From positions 38,317,499 through 38,381,498 of the forward strand of contig NC_054084.1 in NCBI RefSeq assembly GCF_017562075.2: 64,000 nucleotides of DNA, given 5' to 3'. The stretch comes from Anopheles merus (Eukaryota; Arthropoda; Insecta; Diptera; Culicidae). The notes under the pieces were generated by a model that was not told the origin of the DNA, searched no databases, and saw only the letters and a list, made by a program, of their open reading frames with translations. The translations under genes were made by a program, and so were the position numbers. Position 1 is the stretch's first letter; every line of letters begins with the position of its first letter. This document shows, piece after piece, positions 1 to 13,960 of the stretch.

Positions 1-1878
1 CGGGTACGAGTCCAACCACGTTAATTATGCAATGTTTTCCGATCAATCTGATCATCATCGAACGAGCCGTAGAATATCAATTTCGTTCGGAGCGTAATTA
101 TAAACCATCCTTTGAGCGTAGGTTAGCTTATTGATTTGTGACAATGATCAGATATGAAACTATCGCTGTGCTAACATGGATAATGATGTATTAAAGGTAG
201 CGTATTAATGCATTTAAGTTCTGCAAAAAACGATGCGTCCCAGTTTTAACTTTGAATTATTTGACCTAACCATCAAAAAGTTTGATTAAAAATTTGGCTT
301 GTAATTACTGTAAGTACTGACATACTGAGAAAGTATGGCGTCAGACAGAGTGACAAATTGTCAGTGGAAAACAGTACAGCAGTATGCCACAGAGGGCTTT
401 CATAAACAATACCTGGAAGGCTCTCGCTTGCTCCCTCCAATAAAAAATAATAAAAGCGAAACAAAAGGAACATAATTACTTAAGTCAAATTTGCCAATCC
501 AATGCGTTATAGAAATCGGAATGACATCCTCTTTCCCATTGAATCGAACGTAAGAAAATCCATTTACAATTTATGTTGTTACTTTCATGCTTTTACAGAT
601 TAAAATTAGAATATTAGACAAATTTATTTTAAAGTATATAATATATTATAGAAATTTGAAGTGTAGAGGATGGCGTTACCTGGCGTCTCCATAACTAGGT
701 AAAATGTACAGTAAGTCACCATGCACCTCCATTTTAATAATTTTCACAATTCACTGATCCTTTGTTGTTAAATACAAGTTTCAGTTACAAACAAAAAGTA
801 TAATGTAAGAGCTTATAATGCTATAATGGAACTTTTTGCTGACACCTTACGCCGACCAAAACATACAAACACAAATTGTTGACAGAGTACAAAAAACTTT
901 GAAAATGCATTCGCTCAGTAAGAAATAATAGAAATGTATTATGTATGTGTACGAAGAAAAGCCACAATCAACAATGCTTTAATTTAATTTTTTTAACACG
1001 AGTTTTGATTGATATTGAATTCAGACACAGTGGGATGGGTTCCAAAGAATTGTATCAATTATTTCTAGTGTCTATTGCATTTGCCACTACATTTAAATTG
1101 ATTCTTTAAAAACTTTGTGGAAGCAGTAGCATGGAAACGGCTGTGCGTAGAAAATCGAAATATAAAATACGAGAGAGAACAGAGTAAATGCAGCATTTGG
1201 TATGATTTATAGCTCCAGAAAAAAAAACGGAACGGAAAGGAAAGTATCGAAAGGGCACGAACACACACTCATTCACGCATACACACACTCAGTCACGCAT
1301 ACACAGTGCTAGTTTCCCTTCGGGAAGTTCTTCGGGAGCTTCTCTATCCACAACAATGCGTCTTTTGATACAAATTATGTTTGGTAATTACTTTAAATCC
1401 CTTGCTGAAAGCTGGCTTATCTTTTTTTATTTTTCATGGAACGAAAAGAGAATAGAAAGTGATGGAGTTGGACACAAAAACGTATGATGGTTGCATTTTC
1501 TGCATGCATGTCATCAGTTTAATGCGAGTGGAACTTCCCATTGTTGCACTGCCACAAACCGGCATGAGAGGCTCCCAGGGAAATTAATTTCAGATCTGTT
1601 CTTTGTTATTTCGGTTCTCGGTGGCATTTGCTTCCTTTGCCTCCCAGGTGGAGGGTGTATAAATGGCATGGTGAAGGAATTTTGTTGAAACATTGAGACA
1701 GTATATTTTATTTAGAGGAAAGTGGTGGTTTGCTCGGGATATCTTGATTCCGAAGAAAAAGCTCCTTTCACCGCAAGGATTACATTCACAGTTATTTTAT
1801 TCTCTGCAATTCTTTATGCTAAGGAATGCAGTGCATGACAGTGACAGCGATCGTTGAGCTTAAAACCATATATATATA
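1..1878. other. noncoding AT-rich stretch
   Basis: No recognisable exon, RNA gene or element end was seen here. The open frames are short, lack protein-like composition and overlap on both strands. The stretch is either intron of the minus-strand cadherin gene or DNA 3' of it; the sequence cannot decide because the terminal cadherin exon was not located. Confidence 0.6.
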
Positions 1879-2078
1879 CAGCGCCTACCATAACTTTATG
1901 GACTGTCATTTTTCGCGATTCGTGAATAATCTGGTGTATTTAGATAAAAACAGTGAATAAACATGAATTTAGGGTCGTACCATAACTATTGACACGCCCA
2001 TTACAATAGGGATACTGTTTTATTGGATTTTCCACAAATCTCGAAAATAGACTGTCCATACAGTTATGGCAGATGCTG
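1879..2078. mobile_element. 200-bp MITE, Tc1/mariner type
   Basis: The left end reads CAGCGCCTACCATAACTTTA and the reverse complement of the right end reads CAGCATCTGCCATAACTGTA. The inverted repeats extend about 46 bp with about nine mismatches. Both ends abut the dinucleotide TA (1877-1878 and 2079-2080), as expected for TA target duplication by Tc1/mariner transposases. The element is 200 bp long and contains no ORF, so it is non-autonomous. An extra copy of the subterminal CCATAACT word lies near 1980. The superfamily is inferred from the TA target and the CAG terminus; no family name is assigned. Confidence 0.8.
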
Positions 2079-2080
2079 TA

Positions 2081-5000
2081 CTACGAATCTCTGCTCACAA
2101 GCGTCAAGTTGTACATTACGATTATTTCTCAACCAGGTAGGAATTATTCTCAAGTGACAGTCCCTTCCTTTCGAGAAGATATTGTTGCTTGCGCCTACTC
2201 TGCACCGAGCACAACGCGCACCATGATGATACCAATTGTGCAATGGTATGGGTGTGTGCCTAAAATAACAAAAATATGTAGTGGAACAATATAAACTCCA
2301 GTCCTTGCTTTTGGATAGTGACGTACGGTGATGGTGTGCGGCAGCGCATAATGTACCTTCACAATAAGTTTCTTTCAAAGGCAAAGGGATGCTTCAATAA
2401 CACTACATCTCAGGCTCAGGTTTGGGCTGATGCTGCTGTTACGATAACTGCTACTTCTCCCTGTGAAAAGGAGCAAAACCACTGTCCGTGGACGGAAGCT
2501 GCGATGCAATGTGAACTGCATCCTACTTATTCGTGCCGAGGGCAGTTTAGAGTTGTGATGCATACAAAATTTAAAAAAAATGTGGTGTTATGTGTTATTT
2601 ATTATTATGTTATTATATATTTAAAAATGTGTTATGCTGTACAGACGGACGAGTCTCCTGATTCCATTTACTACCCAGAAAGTGTACGAGAGGACTTCGT
2701 GTGCGATGGGAGAAGTAGCCTGTTATCCTTACCTTGAAATTTACACTCTTGAAACTCATCGCCTGGCGTTCGTGTCCAGGCTGCCTAAACAATCAACGAT
2801 TCTCTCTCATACGGCACCATCATCCCGGAAGCACAACGACAGGTTGAGTATCATGAGTTTATTGCGCTTCCGTCTATCCACAGACACTTAGCAGTTCTTG
2901 CTCGCCGGAAAGGTAGGTCAGAACAGTCGGATAACAGTTTAACATGCTGCATGTGAATCATCCCCAAACCCGAAAGAAGTGTACAGAACGAACACACCAG
3001 CACATACACACATTCACACACATTTTTGCCGATCAGGTCTAACCTATTTATAACGGGGACGTTATCCAGCGGGTGTGCGGAAGATGGATTGGTGAGTAAC
3101 TGAAAATCAATGCGTGGACACACGAGCAAAAGTGGGTGGGCAAAAGGTCACATCACTTGCAAAGGGATTTAATCTCAAATTTCCGTTTCCGGCATTACCC
3201 TTGTTGCCATGGAACACATTTGTGGTCTTTATTTCTGGTACCCGTTCATGACTAAGAACAGCGTGAAGCGGATCATCTCCCCGTTGAAACCTAGTGTTTT
3301 CCAGAAGTGTGTCCTACATCTTGGAGCGAGCTTGCAAGCAGATTGAAGCATTCACCCAGTAACCATCACGTACTTTATGCTCTTACGAACAACAGGACTA
3401 GCTCTACTGACGAGCTGTTTAGAATGCAGCTTCTGCTCCGACTATGCTGCCCACTCAGGCCTTCTCCTCCCTGTTTGCAATTGGATGGGATCAATTCATC
3501 CTTTCCATTTACCTGAAGACTGAGGGAAGATGGTTCGGGTGCGCCTTGCCCTGGCGAAGCCTTCTAGAAGATGGGTAAGAGAATCTACCTCCGTCATCAA
3601 CAGCTCAGCACTGCACGTCACTGTTTGAATGGAGCAAACCCTCAGGCAAACGGAGGCGTGAGTGTCAGAAAACACTTCAAGTTTCACAGCTGGGGCAACT
3701 CACAATGCTCAGTGTCACAATCCCGTTTGCTTGTGAATGTGATGTGGTGTCTTCCTCTCTCCGGCCTTTTGTGCCGGGGCCGGATGAGGTGTGGCCGCCC
3801 GGAATGTCAGCTGATGCCATTTATATGCTAAATATACAAATCGTGCCGTGTGGTAGGTCAGGCTTTTTTTCCAGTTGGCTATTTATCACAGTCCGAGGAG
3901 AAACAATTCATCCACAGGAAAGATGATTGTGGACGGATCGGTAAGCAAGCGGTAAGCAGCTGCTGCTGCTAGACAATAAAAACACAGCAGGATAAAAATA
4001 ATAGCTACCTATTATTTTCGCCGAGCAGCATTTGGGAGATTGGGAGTGAAGATAATAAATATTAGATCAGAGGCGTACCAGTACAATTGCAAACACAAAC
4101 CAAGTGTAGTAGCATCAAGTCATGCCACATTTGGCTCAGTATGGAAAGTGATCGGGTTAGTATGCGCTGAAGTAGCTAATACTTCAAATTCCGTTTCTGA
4201 ATTGATTTTTTTCCTTTGCCAAATAATCCGTTTTACAATCTAAGAGCGTCCCATTGCATGGTTTGATTTGATTGCAATTGTGCAGCAATGTTCATGTCTG
4301 GTGATAAGAGCTGGGATTTCACCGAGCCAATAAAGCAGTTTGGTTAGCATTGGTTCCTGTTAGCAATATTTTCTTTCCACTATCGCTTCCCAAGTAGCTA
4401 AGCTGATCAAATGATTTGTGGAAAATTTACCCTGTGAATGATACTCAGATGGTATTTTGGTTGGTGTACGAGATTGGAATTTAATGCAGAGTTTTATGCT
4501 ACAATGTGCTATCTGCTCTCTATCGCTATCGCCTATCGTAGGGTGGATGATAGGGAAAACAATGGTAGGAGAGAATTTGAAATGGAGCTGAAACAAATGT
4601 TCTTGAAACAATGACAAAACAGCGATGTAGCTAAGGCGTATGCGTTCCCCTGTACTATGTGGAATATATACGAAAACCCATATGGCAGATAGCAGCAAAT
4701 CATCTAAATAATAAATGAGTTCACAAGCACCACTAAAACGCATCAACACGAGACGGCTAGCTGCTAGCAGCTGGTAGTAGTTGGATGTTGAAATCGAACA
4801 TAAATAATTAATAATTTATATTTTTTGAATGCATTTTGCTCGTACCGCTGCTGCTCGCTTCGACCCACCGGAAGATATTGTAGCACACCCAACGGCAAAG
4901 TGGAAATCGTAGTCTGTACCTATGGTCTTGCTCTCGCAGTGCCCTGGAATCGGAGGCTAGCAGGAAGGATTGGTTTCCCAGCCAGGAATAAATATTTGAA

Positions 5001-6780
5001 ATTGTTTGCTGCTTTATTTGTGCATTTGGTGTTGTGTTTACTGCAGGTCTGAATGTCTGTGCGATGGATTTGCGTATGCATGCATTTAAAAGAATTATTG
5101 TCACTTATGTATGCAACACATAATGCTTGTATGCTGAACGGCCGGTATGCTTGACAACGCTGGTACTCTCGAGCTTGACTTATAATGGCTATGAATATGT
5201 TTAATAGTGGACATATGAAATACTCGCCGAGCGCTTGTTTGGACAGATTTTAGATCAGAAAAAGCGAGTTGCAGTAGTTTTAGTAACTCATTGTTTAAGT
5301 TCGTTGCTTAATTTATTAATGTTAAGTTTAATTGGGTTTTATTTTGAATCGACAATTGCTTTTTGTGCTCGGCTTTTCATTTAACTGTACTATTCATTTA
5401 GCTGTACATGTCAAAGAAGGTGTATGTTAACGTGGTTTATTAGACAACAATCAATAAAAAAATGACAGAAATACTTTCTAGGCACAAAAGATCGGCCAGA
5501 GAGAATGAATATGTTTTTAAAGTAAAATGTATTAAAATATATTTAAACTTGTTAAATTAAAAAAAAAACGAAAAATTTGTTTTAAAAATAGTCAGCTATT
5601 AAACATAAATAACGAAAACATATGTTCCGAAAGTAACATTCATTCATCTTGTTTCCAGTTTGTTTGCTGTAGAATAATAATTAACTTAATTTGTTTGTTT
5701 GCATTTGTTTAGTGATTGGTTATTATTGCAGCCTTATCACTGATCTTTTAAACTGTCTTAGTTGTCTAGGGCAGCAATAAATAACATAATCACGGTACAT
5801 TGTAATATCAGCACAAAATAATTAACAGAGTATCACCTCACGACCAGGAATTCCGGCCAAAAGAGTCATAGAGTCCATTAAATTTGATAGCCATTGTAGC
5901 CATAGGTTCATTATCACTATATGTACGTCTAGTTTGGTCAACTAAGTAGGTTGGTATATTCATGGCAGAAAAGTAAAATTAATGTTGATATTGGTGTATT
6001 TTAATTTATCAGTCTTTTTGAGCATGAATTGATTGAGAACAGCATTTACATATGTTAAAAACTCGCTTCATGAAATCCTCTTTTATTATGGCGACTAAAA
6101 TCACAGCTATAAGCACTACTGTAGTCTAGTTACATTGGTGCTGCCTCATGAAAAGCTTGAAACCGTTCGTAACATTCTAACAAAATAACCATGTAGTTGT
6201 GGTGACAGCTCTGATGTCAGCTAATTTATAAACTTTTTGCAGAAGTACAATGTTCTAGGCGACAATCATGCCACAATCTGATTCTTTCCCCAAAATAATA
6301 TGAGATTGCTTTTTTGATTCCTGTTGGTTGAGCAATTGTTAATTTTTCGAAGGCTTTTTCTTATAAGAATTATTGTTTGTGTCACCAAGTACCCTTTTTG
6401 ATTACATAAAATCAAAAGAAAAAGTAACATTTGAAATCTCCGATTTTTTATGAGTATGAGGCTAAAACTTCATTTGTTTCTTAAAAAAATTGCTCTACAA
6501 ATATTTTTATTTTAACAAAACAATGTATTCCTTAAATAGGGATTTCATGACATAAAGGCAGTTTTCATAATTGTTGTAACCATTTCACTAAACAAAATCA
6601 TCGTGTCCGGAATCCAATGTGCGATTTCAGAAAAATACAAATTTTTGGTTTTTGTTCTTTGGCTTGAATAGTTTTTAGAAATTCTTATCTGTTTTGTACA
6701 CACATGCATAGAGAAAATATGGAGGAAAACACCGATAAGGTTTTCTGACGATGATCTGACAAAACATCTTCATAGTTCAC
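2081..6780. other. noncoding stretch
   Basis: No exon with a supported domain, RNA gene or paired element ends was recognised. The longest frames (139 codons at 2318-2737 on the plus strand, 129 codons at 4360-4749 on the minus strand) have no recognisable motif and were judged chance ORFs. The stretch from about 5300 to 6700 is strongly AT-rich. Confidence 0.55.
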
Positions 6781-6840
6781 GTGAGCCGAATGGACTAACA
6801 TGTAGAAGCAGAAATATAACATTAATATTGGCTCAAGCGG

Positions 6841-6891
6841 GACACAGCAAAATATCTCGCGAGCCCGTGGGCCAACAGTTTGACATCTCTG
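6841..6891. mobile_element. solo terminus of a hAT-like element
   Basis: The reverse complement of this stretch begins CAGAGATGTCAAACTG and continues with a GGCCCACGGGC block. This matches the termini of the complete hAT element at 36154-36669 (CAGACATGTCAAATAT with GGCCCGCGGGCC). The adjacent 8-mer GTCTAAAC (6892-6899) fits the hAT target pattern nTnnnnAn. No second copy of that 8-mer next to a matching left end was found upstream, so the left boundary is unknown and the copy may be truncated. Confidence 0.5.
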
Positions 6892-9800
6892 GTCTAAACG
6901 AACCAGATCTCAACTCGTTTTAATCACGTAGTGAAAAGTTTCAGCATTTTCTGTTGATTGATTTTTTTTGTTGTATTGGTCATCCGCATTCAGTTGATTT
7001 TTTTTTTATTTCCACCCAAGCGTGTGCTTTGCCAACAGAAAACCTTTTCCATACCGTTCCCATTGTCGTATTCGTCCGGGATTCGTCCAAAGGTTACACT
7101 GGAACCATTAATTTTCGCCCATCAGCAGGTCGTTTAAGTTGTTCACCGGGCTCCTCCCTCAGCTGGTACTATCAGTTATTTACTTTGCACACATTGTACG
7201 ACACTACATCCTGCTTTTTTCAAATCCCTGACGCCATGTCCTGCCGACCACCCAAAAGTGCAACAAATGGGAATCACCGAGGGTTTGTTCCATCGCGTTC
7301 GAGCGCGACGTAAACTTATGTGTGAAATAATTGTTGCACCAACAATTCGGTTTGTTGTGGTGCTAGGAAAGGGGAGTCGCCTGTTCCTCTAGTTGTCCGT
7401 GTGTGTTCCAACTGTGTAGGCATTAAACACATGTCTAAACATCGTCCTAGTTTAGGTTCGTAATCTTACTCGGGTTGGTTGAGTGTTTTACCAGTTGCAT
7501 GTTCCGTACGGTTTGTATGTAATGGCAACTTTAGCTCACCAATTTCATTTGACGTTTTCAGCACCAGGTCAGAATAAAATGGTTTGGCATGTGTATTTGA
7601 AATAAATCTTGTGCCTTCCACCTGGATAGCGAAATTGAATGCTTTTTATATGGTTTGTAGGTGATGCAAATTGAATATATTAATTATTAAACTAGCAGCA
7701 GCTTATCGAGAACTAAATGAACAACTGTTGATGACAACAATACAACAGTGTCCACTTAGTTTAGTTAAATATTCAAATATAAAAAATGTAAAATTCTTTT
7801 TGTGCTTCAATCAATGTGATGACGCTTAACCACCTTGCAGAAGTTGCCATACTGCGACGATGCTTTGCTGCAGGACGATGCATATGCAGCAAGCTTCAAC
7901 GACCGTATCATCGCTTTGCATAAATCAAATATACCACTAATGGTTTTGCATAGCGTTTTTGAATCAAAACAGCACAACCTCTTAAGATACCGCCATAGAG
8001 TGGGTGCCAAGTGCCGACACTCGGGGAAACTGTTTCACTTAAAGCGATGAATAGACCGATTCCGAGCAGGCCCTCACTCGAAACGACGACCACAACAAAT
8101 GGAAACCAGGCCAGACTAAACCCATCTTTACGGCCGCACTGTACATAGCCGCTGGTAGTGTTCGGGTGTCCAGATTTTTGGGAAAATATTGAAGCAAAAC
8201 GATAGTGTCGGTTTGATAAAAGTCTGAACAAAGAACATTTGTTGCTGCTACCCGTTGCCGTCGTCACAGTGTGACGACCCTCCGGTGCAGCATTTTGTTC
8301 GTGGTATCGTTCTTGCTAGAGGAACGGTTCCAGTGAAAGGAAGAGTTGTGTCGCCAATGGCATTTTACTGTTATTATGTTTCGTCCATTTTTCGCTGCGC
8401 AACTCTCTTAGGCCGTTTGATGGGGATTGCCTTGTGCAAACAAGAGCGTTGCAGTGAATGGTAGAATGCAGGATGTTCAACACATCGAGTTCTGCGGTGT
8501 TTATAGAAGGGAGCGTACCGTGGAGTATATATACGGGTTTAAACTTATGTTTAGGTTGCATTCGGTGAAAGTTCAGCGCGAACATCCTACCTGTCATGTT
8601 GTTTGCAGCAGTCTCTGGCAGTGTGTCGATGATTAACAGCGTACGCGTAAGCAGGAACAGGTATTGCTTTATTTGAACGACTAATTGCTAAATCCTAAAT
8701 GCTGTTATTAAAGAATGCATGGTCAAAAACGGTAATAATTCGAGGGTAAGTGTTAATTAGCCGATAAACTATAAAATAGGACTCAAATAAGTGTTCATGT
8801 CTGTTTTCATTAGTAAGCTGACAAACACTTGTTGCGAAAACATTAATTATACATAACATTGCAATATGGGACCCTTGAGCTACCAAAACTCATTCATAAA
8901 TCAACGTAGCACAAAAATCAATATCAGAGAGTTTCAATAGAACGGGCGCTTGCTCTTACATGACTTGAATCGTTTGCTATCAGGGCCATAATATATATGG
9001 ATGAAAATAATAATGAACATGCTACTATGTTTTGAACCTAGAAACAACCAACAAATATTTGTACACAAACATTTATATTTTTTAAATCAAAAATATTTAA
9101 ATCTAATGAGTCATAATATTTTTTTCACGATTCAACAAAATATAAATGTTCAATGACATGAAGCTTTTTTCACTTCTGTTCAAAAATACACCAATCCATT
9201 ACGGTTGATAGACCAAGTATGAACGTAAACAATAATTATGTGCTTGAGTGGAAAATTGAAATCAATTACAAAAACATGTCTAAAACTGTTTGTTATCTCT
9301 CTTTGCAGTAACAAATACCAGGCATGCCGTATTTCTACCAATTAGTACTATTACCAGGCTTACTAGTTTTAGTACTGGTCCTATGTGTGTGTTTTCCCTT
9401 TCGTTAAGTCTAGACTGCTCTTCACTTGTTCAGCGCCACTCACAGTGTCGAATATACATTGGAACAAGGTGCATCGGATTTAGAAACACAGTTTATCTAT
9501 CCGTAGCTAATTCAAACTTAATCTCATCCGTTAGCTGTTCGATCGTAACATCAGGTGTTGTCCAGGAGTAAGGGAAAGTCTGTGGGTTGAGAAGAAGTGC
9601 ATAACATAACATCATCCCGGGTACCGAAAAAAAGGGGAAAGGGATTTTGCCAGAGAGCGAGTACATTGAAGTGTTTTAGATTGTTGATTTTTCTTGTTAA
9701 TCGGGTGTAATGGGTTAAACTCCTTTCCGTTTGAAGCGACCAGCAAGCTACGTTGGAAATTTGCAGTGCGTGAAGAACGCGAAGGACGTTGCCGTTTTTC

Positions 9801-11033
9801 GTTTCGGTAGGAAATTTGTAAATGTTACCGAACGTTTGGTATCCATGGCACGAAGCATATCACGAAAACTTTCGTCCTTACAAACAACAAACAGCCATTA
9901 ACTTGGTCTCGCCACGTTGCACAGCGCACACGATTACACGTCACCATTCGGGAGTGGATCATGGAACTCTGCCGGGCGGTGGTATAAGAGGGTACGGCTA
10001 GCGAGCTGATGTTGAAATATGCACGGTACGGTAGGTGAGGAATGCTTGCAGTTGCTTTGCCATTTGCACGCTCAGTGACTGGACGTAGCGAAAGTTTTTT
10101 CCTGTTGCCGAAAAAGTTCCAAATAACTTTCCCTGATTCATTAGAAAATTTATTTAACTACTTTTTAAATTGATGTTTGAAATGTTGAAGATTAATTGAA
10201 ATAAGTTTTGAGGTAGTTTTCTGTATCTGCTTTCAGATTGTGTTTTATCAGCAAATCTGCATTCCTGCAACAATGTGGGCATTGGGGCAAGTTGTATTGA
10301 ATTGTTTACCGAACATATGTTGTTGAGTTTTCTCTGGAATCTGGAATTATTGTTACATTAGATGCCCTGGTAGAACATTTTGTCGTCAAAGTGAGTGTGT
10401 GTGTTGAAGAGAGTTTGATTTAAAAGAAATTAAATCTCTTCTCTTCGTTTTTATCCTAAAAGGTATGCTGTGTAAATAATTACCTTATCATATCGTGCTG
10501 CTTCTTTCATGCTATTTAATACAAGCAATTCAATGTTGTAGTGTGTAAAATATAAGGTAATATTTTGAATTAATTCATACCTCGCAGCCGGATAGTAAAT
10601 TCTTGCAACTGGGGAATGGTCCATTTCAGAAGTGAACCCATGGTGGGCATGTTATTGAGTTGTTCGAGCTAACGACTGTACCACGGGACTAATCTCTGTC
10701 ATCTTCTGTCAATCGTTACTTTATCTCGTTGGATGCGTGGTTAATTTAACAGTAAGCTTAGAATTTCGATCGAATTGTTTATAGAACGTAATTACTTTGA
10801 AAGGATAACGACAGTTACTTAACGGATATGTGTTATAAGATTTCATCGACAGTATGAGTTTGGTTGAAGATTAGTGGCGGAGCTGGCAGGAGACACCTCG
10901 TATGGAATTGTGTGTCGGAATCGAGGGTGAGCAATATTGAACCATAAAAATATTATCTTTTCCAAGCGTTGTTTGTGTTCTGTGAATCTGGGTCGATCAA
11001 CCGAACGTTAGTCATGGTGAAGTTTAGGTGGTG
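6892..11033. other. noncoding stretch
   Basis: No gene or paired element ends were recognised. The frames of up to 119 codons near 6954-7313 and 7908-8267 have no domain signature, and overlapping frames on both strands are equally open. Confidence 0.55.
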
Positions 11034-11167
11034 ATGTATTTGATGCTAGATTTGGCTATTTCATGAGTGACGAATGTTTTTTATTGAAGAACATATAGTT
11101 ATGTATTTGATGCTAGAATTGGCTATTTCATGAGTGACGATTTTTTTTTATTGAAGAACATATAGCT
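11034..11167. repeat. 67-bp tandem duplication
   Basis: Two adjacent 67-bp units (11034-11100 and 11101-11167) share nearly the whole sequence, including the word GGCTATTTCATGAGTGACGA. They differ only at a few bases and around a T run. This is a recent local duplication in noncoding DNA with no visible coding role. Confidence 0.85.
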
Positions 11168-13870
11168 ATGTCCACACATGCAATAGGAAACCTGCACGCA
11201 GCGAGCATCGTTGTGAATCTGCAGACGTGGCGCGGTAAACCAACACGACACCGGACCTGTCAGCGTATTCCAGCGAGCAACCGTGGGATTCGCTGATGCA
11301 GCTGTTGAGCACACCCCGACATCAGCTAGATCACAAGAAATAGGGCCAGCTAGTTTTTAGTTTAGATATAGAACACACCAGTTACGGACTTGTGAGTTGA
11401 TTTAAAAAAATGAATATATTTTTTACAACACTAAATATATCCATCACTAATTATATATTTTTCAGGAAAACTGAAACACATTTTGAAAATACATTTTTGG
11501 TTTAACATAAATAATAAGACCTTTTCCATAGAATATCAAATAACAACTATAATAAGTAAACAAAATAAAACAATTATATCATGATGTTTATTTTTTCTAG
11601 AATTTAAATAATCAATTTTAAAATTTGAAATTTGCAATTTAAAAACAATCAAATACTAATATTTATAGCTAACTTTATTGCTGCTTTTCTGCCAAAGGTT
11701 TAAAAAATATGTGGTTTGCTAATATTTATTTCTCTCTACATGTTTATTTAAGTGTTCATTGTCACTATCGATAAAAGCTTTAAAATGTTACTTGTAATAA
11801 TAAAATGTAAATAATAATAAAAACGAAATCATTGATGAATTAAATCACTACAATACAAGCCATCAAAGCTTGACTAATATGTTGAAATGGTGATATAATT
11901 TTCTGAATAGTTTAGTTAGGCTTAGTTTTTCATGAATTATTTTGTTTATTTGTTAGGGTTTAATTAGTTTTAAGTCTGTTTTATTTAGCCTCGATGGCGG
12001 ATATTGAATTAATAAATGAAATGAAATGAAATGAATATGCTTTTTGATCCAGTGATTCAGTTGTTTTTTTCAAAATGTGAACGTTGTGATCAAGTTAATT
12101 GTCCCTTACTGAATAGTTATCAATTTAAACAAACTATTTGTCTTTTTTTGTTGCTGTTTTTCCAAGCCCTACCATCTTGTAAAGAGTTGCAGTTGCGGTC
12201 AGCTTTCTACGGTAAACCGAACTAGACAACTCGGATAATCCATACGTGCATAATTTAGCAGCTCTTGGTGCCGAGCATGGTGCAATAATTCATCTCATAC
12301 AAACAGCTGTAATTGCTCGGAGCACGGCACTCAAGATGCAGTGCACAAAAACGTTGCAATAGCCCACGTGGGACACATGCACCAAGCTGGGGAAGCAAAG
12401 GGGTGTTTCAAACGCGGATGCAAAACTTTTATTTAATAAACTTATAATCCATGTTGTTGTTGTTGGAATAGTTTAGAGAGGCTTTGGCTCCTGCTGAGTT
12501 CTTTCGCCTCTTGTATAATCCATGAGAAAGTCAAGCATGGTTCGCTGGCTGCAAGCACAGCGAACAACCCGCCAATTAGCCTGTGTGGTACTATTTAATG
12601 CCAAATGTAGCCCAAAATCAGATACCGAGGAGGTCTGTAATTTCCGGGGGCGATGAGTAGTGCGATCTTTTCCACTGTGTTCGTGTGATGATGCGGTATG
12701 TCAAGTTTTCCCCGACAAAAGTGAATACATCCGGAACATCAGGAACCGCGAAATGGTTTTGGCGTCCAATTTGTTACCCAGTTTTCATTGCTGCTCGTTG
12801 GCGTTCAAACAGTGCTCACTTCCATTATCCACCAAAAAGCATGTTTTCCCGTGGGACCAGCAGCGTGAAACAAGATGACCATTAATAAAAAACTGCTGAG
12901 CATGCACGAAATGGTGGCCGGTACTACCAGCGCCTTGAAGGAGTTAAAAGTTAATTTTCCGTCTGTTTGTTGTTGGGCTATAATTTGCAATGTCCGCTTT
13001 GGCAGCTACAACGTGAATCGCAACAGTAAGGCATCTTTAGCACGTGGCTAAAGCGAAGAAGAATGCATCCACGAAAATAAAAAATCCCACTCAATAGAAT
13101 TTATCCACAAAACCGCCGGGGAACGAGGTCTAATTGATATTCGTACCGTAATTGCTTTACTTTATGGATGTTTGTTTTTTTCCCTCGCTCTATCACCATG
13201 AACAGAAGAATCTGCTCGAGCTAAAGGACGTCATTTGCTACAATGCATGAAACGGGATAAAGGCATAGGTATCCTTAAAGCACAAACATTTATATTCCGC
13301 TCCGCTTGCAAAGAGTCCATCCAATGCTTGTCAAATAACGAACGCCCTTGGTAGTCATAGGAGACTTTAGCAATTCATAATTTATTCATAAGCCTTCCAC
13401 TGAATAAGTCTTCCACGGACAGAAGAATCTGGGAATGGCTCGTCCATCCCTTCTAACAGGATGCTCACTTTTTGTTTGAGGTTTTCTACCTCCGCCTTTG
13501 CTGCACTGTTTCGTTATTGCACTATTTCTTACTGAGGTAGCAGCAACGGTGAAAGATAGTCGCTGGGACGAGAGCTGTTACCTTTTCTTCCCGTTCCACC
13601 GAACTATGAACTCATACAATTTCACGGGGGGTAAGGGGGGAAGGTGGTACTTTGACCAAGATTTCGAGATCCGAAGCATTAACCAGATTTGAAGCCACTT
13701 CCGTGTTCAACTCGCTACTGTGAAAGTAGATGGAATAGATGGAGTTGTTGGAGTAGATGATATTAAATTAGTTTTGATTTTCGTTTACTTACGTTTATTC
13801 ATTTTTTTCGTTTATGCATAAAGTAGAATACCTCACCAATGTTTTTCCCCCACAATGCCTTCACCCGAGG
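11168..13870. other. noncoding stretch with short pentamer repeat
   Basis: The stretch from about 11400 to 12000 is extremely AT-rich. At about 12010-12035 there is a short run of ATGAA/AATGA units after the phrase GCCTCGATGGCGGATATTG. This resembles the tail of a decayed retroposon on the plus strand but is too short to assign. No exon was recognised. Confidence 0.45.
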
Positions 13871-13960
13871 ATGTACCCTCTCATGAGGATGGAATACTTT
13901 CGTTCGTAGGACACGCATTAGGTCCTACGAACGATACTCCTTCAGAGGACTCCAAGCTAT
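13871..13960. other. hairpin-forming inverted repeat
   Basis: Two perfect 13-base arms, TCGTTCGTAGGAC at 13900-13912 and GTCCTACGAACGA at 13922-13934, enclose a 9-base loop. Imperfect pairing extends outward through a CCTCT / AGAGG pair, so the fold could span about 75-80 nt. It could be a pre-miRNA-like stem, a transposon remnant or chance. No function is assigned. Confidence 0.5.

Noticed and set aside
2318..2737. 139-codon plus-strand ORF
   Set aside because: Low-complexity, AT-driven second half and an open antisense; no domain or splice context.
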